Positions 55,342-64,000 of a DNA stretch of 64,000 nucleotides are shown one piece after another. The translations under genes were made by a program, and so were the position numbers. The stretch is taken from NCBI GenBank assembly GCA_036429605.1, contig CM071590.1:6014001-6078000 (forward strand), read 5' to 3'. Within the stretch, counting starts at the first letter, position 1. The number at the start of each line of letters is the position of its first letter. The stretch comes from Cladobotryum mycophilum. Lineage: Eukaryota; Ascomycota; Sordariomycetes; Hypocreales; Hypocreaceae. The notes beneath the pieces were generated by a model. That model ran no database searches, was not told the DNA's origin, and saw only the letters and a list, made by a program, of their open reading frames with translations.

Positions 55342-56445
55342 ATGTCAAAGGTCATCAGCGATCTGGGCATTACATGCTCTGCCTCGAGCAAGTTTTACGT
55401 CTGTGACGACAAGCCCTCTCGCTTCATAGGATGCTGCACCTCGGACCCTTGCGCGACGGCCAACGGCGTGTGTCCCGACACAGACCTCGAGTCTACCTCG
55501 TTCGACTCCGATAAATGGGCAGACATTCCCCCGCAGGCGTGCGCCGCCTCGAGCGACCCCCAGACGCTGTGGTACACATGTCGCGATGCCGACCCCACGT
55601 ATATGGGGTGCTGCGCGGTGAATGCTTGTACGACGGAAGGGTGCCCCGCGGAGAAAGTGAGGGCGGCCAGGTTGAGCGACAGGGCGGACGATGCAGCCAT
55701 ATTCCTACCCGACGCAATAGCAGCAATAACAGCAACGAGTACGACGAGTGTGACGGCTTCGACGGCGACGGCGACTCAGACATTGGGTGTAAATGGCAAC
55801 CCACCGGACGAGGGCATGTCAAAGGGCGCCACGATTGGCATCTCGGTGACGGCGGCGATAATAGGACTGGCCATTATCGGAGCCTTGTTCTACTGGGTGT
55901 TTAAGAGGTTGAGGCTGGCGGGCAGCAACGACGACGACGTGCCAGACTTTCCGCATGACGAGCCGTACTATGGGACGTCTCCGGAGCCTCGCGACTCCAA
56001 GTATGGGGACAGCATATCGATCCAGCTGCAGTCAATCTATCCGGATTCGTCATCCCCCTCACTGCCGCAGCACGAGCAGCATCACGAGCAGCAGCAGCAG
56101 CCGCCGCAATATAATAACAACCAGCAATATGAGCATCAGGCTCAGCCACAGCCACAGGACTTTGCCGTGACACTCACGCCAGACATGGGGGGCATCATCT
56201 CCGAGCTACCAGCGACAGCGACAGCGACAGCAACGATAACGGTGTCAGAGAACGGCATCCAATCTGGGGATGCGGCGGGACGGCACTTGGTATCTATTCC
56301 TAGCTTTAGCGGCTTGAAGATAGAGGAGAGCCTGGTGTCGATGCAGACGCCTCCCCTTCCTTCTTCCTCTCCCCAGCATATGCCGGTGTTTGAGCTGGAG
56401 GATTCGTCGGCAAGCAGCAGCCAGAGAGTGTCAAACCAGCCGTAA
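55342..56445 (+). CDS. Cys-rich single-pass membrane protein of filamentous fungi
   Basis: About 367 aa from the ATG at 55342 (MSKVISDLGITCSASSKFYV). In-frame ATGs at 55279 and 55300 are alternatives; the longest frame begins at a GTG and is not used. The ectodomain has paired cysteine motifs (FYVCDDKPSRFIGCC, SDPCATANGVCP, WYTCRDADPTYMGCC, NACTTEGCP), a Thr-rich stalk, one membrane helix (IGISVTAAIIGLAIIGALFY), and a basic stop (KRLR). The cytosolic tail is Gln/His/Pro-rich with a TATATATATI repeat. This arrangement is common in ascomycete surface proteins that may act as wall sensors (inference). No classical signal peptide is evident, so topology N-out would rely on the membrane helix. Confidence 0.75.
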   Translation: MSKVISDLGITCSASSKFYVCDDKPSRFIGCCTSDPCATANGVCPDTDLESTSFDSDKWADIPPQACAASSDPQTLWYTCRDADPTYMGCCAVNACTTEGCPAEKVRAARLSDRADDAAIFLPDAIAAITATSTTSVTASTATATQTLGVNGNPPDEGMSKGATIGISVTAAIIGLAIIGALFYWVFKRLRLAGSNDDDVPDFPHDEPYYGTSPEPRDSKYGDSISIQLQSIYPDSSSPSLPQHEQHHEQQQQPPQYNNNQQYEHQAQPQPQDFAVTLTPDMGGIISELPATATATATITVSENGIQSGDAAGRHLVSIPSFSGLKIEESLVSMQTPPLPSSSPQHMPVFELEDSSASSSQRVSNQP

Positions 56446-58388
56446 ACAAAAGCTGAAGCCTCCCCGCCAAAGGAGCCAAGAGCCAAGAGCCAAGAGCCAA
56501 GAGCCAAGCCCTTCCATGTAAGCCTTGTTGTGGTAGACCAAAAGGTTACCAAGGCAATGCAGGCCCCTTTGATTCCAATGGAGGATAGTGATTCGATGGA
56601 GTCTTTGACTTTTCTTTCTTGTTCCGGGTGGGAGGGTGGGATGAAAATCATTTCCCAGACTAGGGATTGGATAGGCAAAGGCATGGCATAGCCTGGTTAG
56701 ACTTTATTGAAAGTATTGTATTCTCCCTAGTAGGGACGGAGGAGGAGGTATGGTATGGTATGGTATGTATCTCTCTATGCATGTGCGCCACCGCCCATGG
56801 CAAAAACGAGGCGAGTCAGGGGAACTTTGTAAAACTAGTACCTTTTTTTTCTTTCTTCTCTTCTTTCATTGTATTATTACAAGTCTTTTTCTTTCTCTCT
56901 CTTTTCTTCACATCATCGAAGAAGATTCTGTTGCCTTGTTTTTTTTTTTTACGTGGGGGGTATTGATGGATACATTCCCTTGTCGATCACTTACACCTGT
57001 GTTTCCCCATATTGTAAGCATAGCCCACACCGGATTCAAAAGACGTCAGAGGATTCAATCCTCACGCAATTGTATTTTAAAAATAAAAATAACAATGAAT
57101 CCTTACAGCCTAAAATGATAGTTGGTAGCGTAGTGATGATTGCAATTTATGCCTATTGCGTCTCTCACTTTCCCCCTTTGTTTCGTTTGCATCCACACAC
57201 ACACAAACACTCACACACTCTCTCTCTTACACGCATTCCGCATGGTTACATTAGTCCTGCATGATGTGGGCACACAGACACCAACTCAAGTTTTCCTTGA
57301 ATGTACAGGGTACCCAACAACGTAATGAACCGTCTGTCATAGAAACGTCATGACTTTTTTGGGGTCCCAATGCCTGGGGGGCAACGAGCAAACCCATGGA
57401 CACGAGGCGAAGCAGGGTTGGCCATGCCAGTTGATTACGTGCAGCAAAGCAGCATATTTCTTTTTTTGTTTTTTGGTCAATGAGAATAAATGGTGGTTAT
57501 TATTAGCAGGTTCAAAGGGAGTGTCTCAATTGGTGAAATGATTCTTCAGTAGAAAGTGCCATCATCCAAGACCGCAGCAACAATAACATCCTCCAACATC
57601 ACCAGCATCACCATGTAAGTCAATACTCGCACGTAATCCATCACACAACCATCACCATCACCACCATCATCTCCATCTCCCTCTTCCTCTCTCTCTCTCT
57701 CATCAACCTCTTTCTAATAGCGGACTTTTCCCCGGCACACAACTCCCGATACCTTACGTCACTCTTACAGGCTTACGCCATGTCGATCTAATCCTAGTCC
57801 CCATTCATCCATCCGTCCATCCAATAACTCCATGTACCGGCCCTGGAAGACAATCAAGTCCCCAATTCCATGTGCCTGCTCGACCAAGGTCCCAAGTCCA
57901 AATTACACGCAATCACACCCTCCCTCGAGGGAGGCACTGCTTGCCGCCCCCTTGTTTGTTCTGCATCCTGTAACAATCCATCCACGGGGGCTGGAAAGTA
58001 TCGACTTCGTCATCCCTCCTGCATACGTCAACATTCGTTGTATCAATGTTCAGCTTTCTCGGCGGCGGCGAAGGCGGTGATGCTGGTGCTGGTGGTACGT
58101 ATTTGGTTTTTGGCAAGAAAAAGAAGGGAGAAAAACTCTGAAAGGAGGAGGCGTCCTATAGTTTTCGTCGAGGGCTTTAAATGTCCCGTCTCTCGCCCTC
58201 TCTTCTCTTCTCATCTTCATCCACTCACTCAGCTCCTTCATCATACATCACAGCTCCAGCATATATATACATAACAAAAACCATCCAGCGGTGTAATCAT
58301 TACCGATTCCTATCGTTCAACAACAATCAAAACTCCTATATCCATTATTTTTCTTCTCTCTTCTTAGAAACAGTAATATCTTTTCAAA
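56446..58388. other. Intergenic region, no gene seen
   Basis: Nearly 2 kb with T-rich and CT-rich tracts (56840-56960, 57680-57710) and a TATATATA at about 58260 upstream of the next gene. Short frames here look like simple-sequence artefacts. Confidence 0.5.
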
Positions 58389-58826
58389 ATGAAGTATCAG
58401 GCTCTCATCGTTGCCCTCGGCCTCTCCACCGGCGCCGTTGCCCAACAGCAATCTTCGTCCGACGTCCTCGGAAGTGCCGCTTCTAGCATTCTCTCAGAGG
58501 TTTCATCTGTCCTGGCATCAGTCTCTTCCGTCGTCGCTGGTGCCACCAGCAGCCACACCTCTTCGTCCGGTACCAGGTCGGCCACAACCACCTCTCTCAC
58601 TACCATCACGACCACGAGCCCCGGAACCACCATCCCCGGAACCACATTCGCTGGCACCACGAACAGCCAGACTACCTTTGCTGGAACCACCCGTGCGGAT
58701 GAAACGGTTGGCCCTACCACCGCCACGTCTACATCTACTTCCACTGCCGGCGCCGCTGCTGCCACTGACAATGCGAAGCTCCTTGCACCGCTCCTCGGTG
58801 CTGCTGCCGCTGTTTTCTTCTTGTAA
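58389..58826 (+). CDS. Small GPI-anchored Ser/Thr-rich wall protein
   Basis: 145 aa. Residues 1-18 (MKYQALIVALGLSTGAVA) form a signal peptide with an Ala-X-Ala-type cleavage site. The middle is almost entirely Ser, Thr, Ala and Gly, with short repeats (PGTTIPGTTFAGTT), suited to O-mannosylation. The C-terminus (TDNAKLLAPLLGAAAAVFFL) fits a GPI signal: small residues, a spacer, then a hydrophobic tail without a charged end. The mature product would be displayed on the plasma membrane or linked to wall glucan. Such small proteins are fungal-specific and diverge quickly. A TATATATA element lies about 125 nt upstream of the ATG. Confidence 0.85.
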   Translation: MKYQALIVALGLSTGAVAQQQSSSDVLGSAASSILSEVSSVLASVSSVVAGATSSHTSSSGTRSATTTSLTTITTTSPGTTIPGTTFAGTTNSQTTFAGTTRADETVGPTTATSTSTSTAGAAAATDNAKLLAPLLGAAAAVFFL

Positions 58827-59754
58827 AGAGTCAACAAACATGTATTCATCACTTCATTCGCATGGATACCAATACCAATACCATTATGCCCATTTGTACT
58901 TTTTTGTCAGGCAAGGGGGAAAGGGAATACAGGTCTGAAACCCAGGTAATATGTGAAGGAACAACAAAATTATCTTGACTCTTGTCACAGTCACAGTCAT
59001 AATCACAGTCACTCGGGATGCATTAATTACTAGTCTGATGGAAACAAAAGAGAGGGACGGAGTGAGAAAGAGGAGGAGGAATACAACCTCGATTAATTCA
59101 ATCCATCACCATCATTATTCATTCTATTCAATCCTTGCCATACATTTATTGTCCATGTGTGCGTGTTTGTGTATGTCTAAGTATATGTGTTTGTGTTTCT
59201 GTACGAGTACTACATTGTGAATGTTCCCTACCTACTTCACCAACCCTAACCCTGGGCTGCATCATACTTGGATCTCTGACGACGGCTTCTACATGCAATG
59301 AGATGGCTGCAAAAATGACAGTGTCCTTTCTTGCATGATGTAAAATTAATCAATTATTCCAACCTCTTTTATTTTATTTTATACGACTTTTGAGACATTT
59401 GCATCACCGTCATCGTATCAGCTGTTGACGTTGAGAGATTCACCTTCACACACAAACGACCTACCAACAAACACCACCAGGCGGCGACCAACACAAGCAC
59501 AGCCGCTGGAAAAACCACCGCCTCCATCGCCCCGCGATTCTCCCCTCCACCCACATGCATCCTCCCATCCTCAACCTCACCTTCATCTTCACCACCTCTC
59601 CATCCTCACATTCCTCAACTCATCAGCAACCGCCATGAAAACATGACAACTGCATCGCGATAAGAGATACGAAATGAATTAACGTGACTCACGAGCAGAG
59701 CCTACGTCAAAAGTGTCTCGGCACAACAATAGCAGCAGCAGCAGCAACATCAAC
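58827..59754. other. Intergenic region, no gene seen
   Basis: About 930 bp with no supported gene. A CAG-type repeat just before 59750 precedes the next start codon. Confidence 0.5.
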
Positions 59755-62700
59755 ATGATGGAGGAGGAACAAGACGGCGTCTCTGCCCTCACCGTCCTCT
59801 CGTGGCTCAAGATGGTAAACTCGCCAGACAACAATCATGACCCGAGAAAGTTCAGCAAGGAAGACCAGCGCCTGCGTGAGTTCCGCCAGCGACATCCAGA
59901 CTACTCCATCGCCGCCGTGTCATGGCCTCGATACGCCTCCAGGCATTGGTCGGTGCTCGAGTTTGAGATAACAGAGCTCTTCACCACGTCGGAGAAGAGA
60001 TTCAACTTTGCGCAGTGGGCGCTCGAGTACGCGAGGGAAAAGTATCCGGCCACGTTTCAGTCTGCCTTCACGTCCTCGAGGTCTCACGTCGTCGAGCTTG
60101 CCAACCAGCTCTGCGATGGCAAGGTTGGCCCTTTTCACATGGCCGCCATCCTGGGCATCCCCGACCTGTGCAGGATCCTGGTGGAGAAAAAGGCCGACAA
60201 CAGCCAGTCGGGCATTTTTGGGACGCCCATCTACTGTGCGCTTGCGGGACCAACTGTCATGACTGCCGGGACGACCCCAACAAAGTGGACGGACGTCTTC
60301 AACCACAACATTGATGACGAGCGCATCTTCTCGGTTCGAATCCTGTTACTGACAAACCCAAGCTGCGACTTCACATACAAGGTCGAAGCCGTGCCGGACA
60401 ATGCCATTTCGACTAATCGCAAAAATTACCATCTTTACCGTGTCACGTTGGCAGGACTGGCCTTTTGGTTCTCCGCGCACTGCAAGGACATGAGCGTCTT
60501 TGACCAAATCATGGGTTACGGAGCGCAGCTGGACGACAATGTGCTACTGGTTCTGGAAAACATTGGCGCTTTATTGCCGCAGGTCAAGAAGCCAAAGCTG
60601 CAAGAGGCTCTCACATCTGCACTGGATTTCAGTCTGGGGCCGTTCTTCGCCACCCCATCTCTATGTGAGATGAAGTTTCACCATGTAGTCGACAAAAAGA
60701 TTGTCGAGTTCAACCTGGACATGAGCTTCGAGCCGGGCACCCTTCTGAAGCAAGTGACGGATGAGGTCTTCGCAATGACCGTCACATCAGCCATCGCGGG
60801 CGACCAAAAGCTGTGTCTGGCTAGATTGGCATCAGATGTGCGATTCAAGCCAAACATGCCTCTCAAAAAAGCTGCAGACGGTACCATTGCCCATCTGGCC
60901 GTTTCTGGAGACCATTTCGATATTGTCAACGTCTTAATCAAGGCCGGTGGAGACTTTACCATTGTTGACGAGCAAGGCCGCACCCCTCTCATGGTTGCCG
61001 AGTCTACGCGGATGCTCGAGCTGATGATCCTCAAGCATGGACTCCCCACCACTGACGTGGATTGTCGCGGTCGGAATCTGTGGCATTTCTTTGCTGCCAC
61101 GGATGACAACTCTCTGACGGATTGGCTGTGTGAAAATGACCCGCAAAAGGTGATCAACATGCAAGCCCTCACAAACTACCAGTGGACTCCCCTCGACGAG
61201 GCGAACAATCTTATCCACACGGCAAAGACACAAAAATTCCGGGAAACCGCTTTGCAGCCCCGTGTGCTGTGCCGAATCCTATCCGAGATGAAAAAGTGCT
61301 CCATAAAAGCAACCCCGGACTTTGACGTGCACCTTGCCGTGAGCTGGGGCAGTGTCCAGGTGGTGGACGACCTGGTAGCCATTGGCGCCGACTTTCGCAA
61401 GGTTGACAACCACGGCAACACTGTGCTTCATCACCTCAACTCCACGGCGACACCAGAGCTCATCAGGAGGTTATCGGAGATTCTGGGCCCTGAACCCCAG
61501 GTTGGCAACGATCTGGGCCAATCCGCCGCCGAGACCATCATCGACAGAACGCTTGAAGCGTACGCCGTGGATGATTACAAATGGCGCGGAACGGGACATC
61601 CGGCCTGTAACACTTTATTGAGGGAAGAGTCGTTTCGTGAAATTCTTACGCCTGATGTCATCAACTTTAGGAATTCCTGGGGCCACGGCATCTGGGTGCG
61701 AGTGTGCGACATGTCGGTCAACACCATGTACCAAGCCAGAAGGATGCCCAGCATATTTCGTGCCAGAATATTTGCCTCTACGGGGATCGCCCTCAGGGTT
61801 CTCATCAACATGGGCGCCATGCGCGAGTACGAGGAGGAGAGCGGGCACACGGCCGTGGAGCTCTTGCGGATGAAGCACAGAATGAAGACGTACTGGGAGG
61901 TCAAGGACAATCCGTGCCTGGACCTCGTGCTGCAGAATTCGTCGCAGGACCTGCTGGATGTGTTTTACCAGACCGAAGATGCATTCATTCTGCTCGAAGA
62001 GGCCTGGTCCACGGGGACGTACGACATTGTTGGGTTCCTGGCAAGGACCGGCCTGCCTCTGCACGCCCAACACGCCGTCTTTGAGAATCTTTCCTTTATC
62101 GAGATGATTTTGAGCGAGAGAAGGGACGAAATCCTTACGCACATTCGGCATCTGCTCAACACCAAGGCGAGAAAATACATCATCGCCAGAAAGCACGACA
62201 TTTACAAGGTCATGGTCCGAAAGGAGACGCCTCTCCGGGGCCGCAAGCTGCTCATGCTCTTGAAGAAGGGGCTGGATCCCAACCCCGAGCTGGCGCCCGA
62301 CCAGGCCAACTACTACCTCCCCTGGCGATCGAGGCCGAATGCTTTGACGTGGCCATGCTGATGCTTCGACACGGCGCCGACCCTTCGCTTGGACGGCGCG
62401 GGTTTAATGCCTTTATCGCGGCGGCCGCCAAGACGGATCTGACGCTCATGGCGGAGATTGTGAGCATACTCCAGGATCAGCACCCGGATTTCCAGTGGGA
62501 CTGCGAATATGAGGACATTGAGGGCATAACGTTTAATGCGCTGCAGATTGCTGCCTACAGCGGCCACGACAGGATGCTCCTCCTGCTCCTGCAGACGCCC
62601 TTGAACGTGTGCATCAACAACACCACGTCCCACAACCTGGCCGCACCGGCACACCTAGCCGCAGCCAGGGGCTCCGTCGAATGCCTCCAGGTCCTCCAGT

Positions 62701-62978
62701 CCCGCGACGCCAACATGCAAGTCCTCGACGAGGAACACCACACGCCAGCGCAAGTAGCCCTCGAGCACCGTCACTTGAGCGTGGTGAGGTTCCTCCAGCA
62801 GCAGCAGTCTTCGTCATCATCCCCCTTGACGCACGAGTTTGCGAGCAGGATGTAGCAAATCCTGTTGGCTAGGGCGGTGCACATGCGGGTTCACAGGAGG
62901 GTACCGTGGGGGGCGCCGAGCTGGGCGGTGTTGGACAAGGAATTTGACGAGTTTTATGAGGTTTTTGGATTAGAATGA
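59755..62978 (+). pseudogene. Large ankyrin-type protein gene, frameshift and stop
   Basis: The first ATG is at 59755 (MMEEEQDGVSALTVLSWLKM); the open frame upstream begins at a GTG. The N-terminal 140 residues are helical (VLEFEITELFTTSEKRFNFA). Degenerate ankyrin repeats follow, clearest at TIAHLAVSGDHFDIV and GRTPLMVAEST, with more at IAHL/VLHHL-type positions. Near 62319-62322 a C4 run breaks the frame: with five Cs, YYLP continues as LAIEAECFDVAMLMLRHGAD. That second frame reaches a TAG at 62853-62855 but remains protein-like beyond it (QILLARAVHMRVHRRVP) to a TGA at 62976-62978. Full product would be about 1070 aa. The frameshift may be a consensus error; the stop (CAG to TAG possible) is harder to dismiss unless it is the natural end. 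Confidence 0.65.
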
Positions 62979-63021
62979 TTTTTTTTCTTTTTTTTTCTTT
63001 TCGTTTCGTTTGAAAGAGTTT

Positions 63022-63024
<3 letters not shown>

Positions 63025-63054
<30 letters not shown>
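63025..63054. repeat. (AG)15 microsatellite
   Basis: Fifteen uninterrupted AG units immediately downstream of the ankyrin-type gene. Confidence 0.95.
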
Positions 63055-63057
<3 letters not shown>

Positions 63058-63450
63058 GTGTGTGAACTAGAGCTTGAAGGGGAAACATGTTTCTGTCTTG
63101 TCTTGTCATGAGGAAAAATGTGTGTAAAGGGAAAAAGTGGTTCATCATAAAAGGGAATCGAAGATGTGGTTTTTTTGGGAACAGATCAGATAAAAAGAGT
63201 TGTGACATAGTACAGCATCGGCCCCTATACAAAGGCTTTCCATGTTTTTATATTTTGCATCTACAATATGCTGTGTGGAATACAGGTTCATCGTGCAACG
63301 CTGAGAAAACTACCCTAAGCGAATACCAACCACCATTCTTTGTCCATCATATCAAAATGCCGTCCAACTAGCCACGGTTAAAACGCCCAAACCTTCAACC
63401 AACTTTTGTTTTTTCTCCCACCCCGTATGTTCTGAAAGACGGGAAATCCT

Positions 63451-64000
63451 CTATGATTGAGACACCGGGGAATACCTGACCATGATGTACGCATCATGTA
63501 TCTCGCCCTCGTACCCCCACGGCTCGAGCGATTGCACCAATTCGCCCACCTGCTCGTACCCCCTCTTCAGGAACAACGTCTGCGTCGTAGTCCCCATGGC
63601 GATGTCCAGGATGTCCAGGATGAGTTCGTCGGCCTTTTCCTCTCCTGATTTGAGTAAGATGCTGGCAATGCCCTGTCGTTAGTCATCTAGCCCTACGCCA
63701 ATGTACTCCAGCTCTATCTCATCTCGTTAGCCTTTATTCCTTCTTTTCTTGTTTCTTTTCTTCTTCTTTTCTTTCCCTACCCTCATTTACCAGCCAAAAG
63801 GCGGCTTCAAGTAAGGGGATGTTGTAGGGGTAAAGGGACAAAGGGAAGGATATAAGCATACGAATATAAGGCCTCTTGGGCCCAACCTCCTCCTTGAGCT
63901 TCTCCACCGGCACATCCAACGCAAACATCTCCTCCCTAGGCGTAAACGCCACGCCCTCAAACACCTTCTTATACCCCTCCTTCTCCCCCTCGCTCACATC
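63451..64000 (-). pseudogene. GNAT-like acetyltransferase, 3' part, with in-frame stop
   Basis: The gene enters from beyond the window's right edge on the minus strand. Exon 64000-63862 reads KKVFEGVAFTPREEMFALDV ... KRPYI. A 148-nt intron (63861-63714, GTATGC...ATAG) joins in frame to QLEYIGVGLDD, then a TAA at 63681-63679, then RQGIASILLKSGEEKADELI and LFLKRGYEQVGELVQSLEPW with a stop at 63453-63451. The R-Q-G-I-A-S-I-L-L pattern corresponds to the acetyl-CoA-binding loop (Q/RxxGxG/A) of GNAT enzymes and GYEQVG to its final strand. TAC to TAA would explain the stop. Family assignment is tentative because the N-terminus is missing. Confidence 0.5.

Noticed and set aside
58397..58852. 151-aa frame antisense to the GPI-anchored protein
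   Set aside because: It is a mirror of the Thr/Ser codon bias on the other strand; the plus-strand protein has a signal peptide and GPI signal.
59243..59253. Telomere-like CCCTAACCCT
   Set aside because: Fewer than two full units, within ordinary intergenic sequence.
59713..59754. Start of the ankyrin-type protein at 59713
   Set aside because: The codon there is GTG; the first ATG in frame is at 59755.

Overview
The window is chromosomal DNA of a filamentous ascomycete (Pezizomycotina, most likely Sordariomycetes). The reasons are short GT..AG introns of about 55-85 nt with CTAAC/CTGAC-type branch sites, a Zn2Cys6 regulator, a degraded HET (heterokaryon-incompatibility) gene, ankyrin-repeat genes, a pogo/Fot1-type transposon, a GPI-anchored wall protein, and TACC/GGTA-rich intergenic tracts. 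There is no operon structure, and no RNA gene or CRISPR array could be supported.

Layout. 1-6.4 kb: two tandem ankyrin-repeat genes (the second frameshifted) and a small gene relic. 8.3-14 kb: an elongation-factor-P-like fragment, an O-methyltransferase and a spartin-like senescence-domain protein. 15.6-22 kb: a MATE transporter and a convergent MFS drug transporter whose second intron is occupied by a complete 2.78-kb Tc1/mariner (pogo) element. 24-27.3 kb: a hypothetical gene and a HET pseudogene. 28.5-31.4 kb: the first copy of a two-gene pair, called A/B here (A' truncated, B with an N-terminal lesion). 32.4-38.7 kb: an SDR oxidoreductase divergent from a Zn2Cys6 regulator, then gamma-tubulin complex component GCP4. 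39.4-41.2 kb: an Arg/Ser-rich conserved fungal protein. 41.2-47.4 kb: a 6-kb stretch without convincing genes, rich in microsatellites. 47.4-48.4 kb: a class-I glutamine amidotransferase. 50.3-52.4 kb: the second A/B pair, convergent and intact in frame. 55.3-58.8 kb: a Cys-rich single-pass membrane protein and a GPI-anchored wall protein. 59.7-64 kb: a large damaged ankyrin-type gene and the 3' part of a GNAT-like gene.

Two themes stand out. First, two families recur as neighbours, 22 kb apart: A (an N-terminal SEWT motif, an acidic stretch and a DWQT..YNVVL block) and B (a shared core, with a coiled coil and a basic motif in the longer copy). I do not recognise either family, and this pair is the best candidate for an undescribed system here. 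Second, many otherwise full-length genes carry one small frameshift. Four of these fall in short C or A runs and look more like consensus errors than decay. The HET gene (two TAG stops, at least two frameshifts) is truly broken.

All functions are inferred from motifs read by eye. No database search was run.
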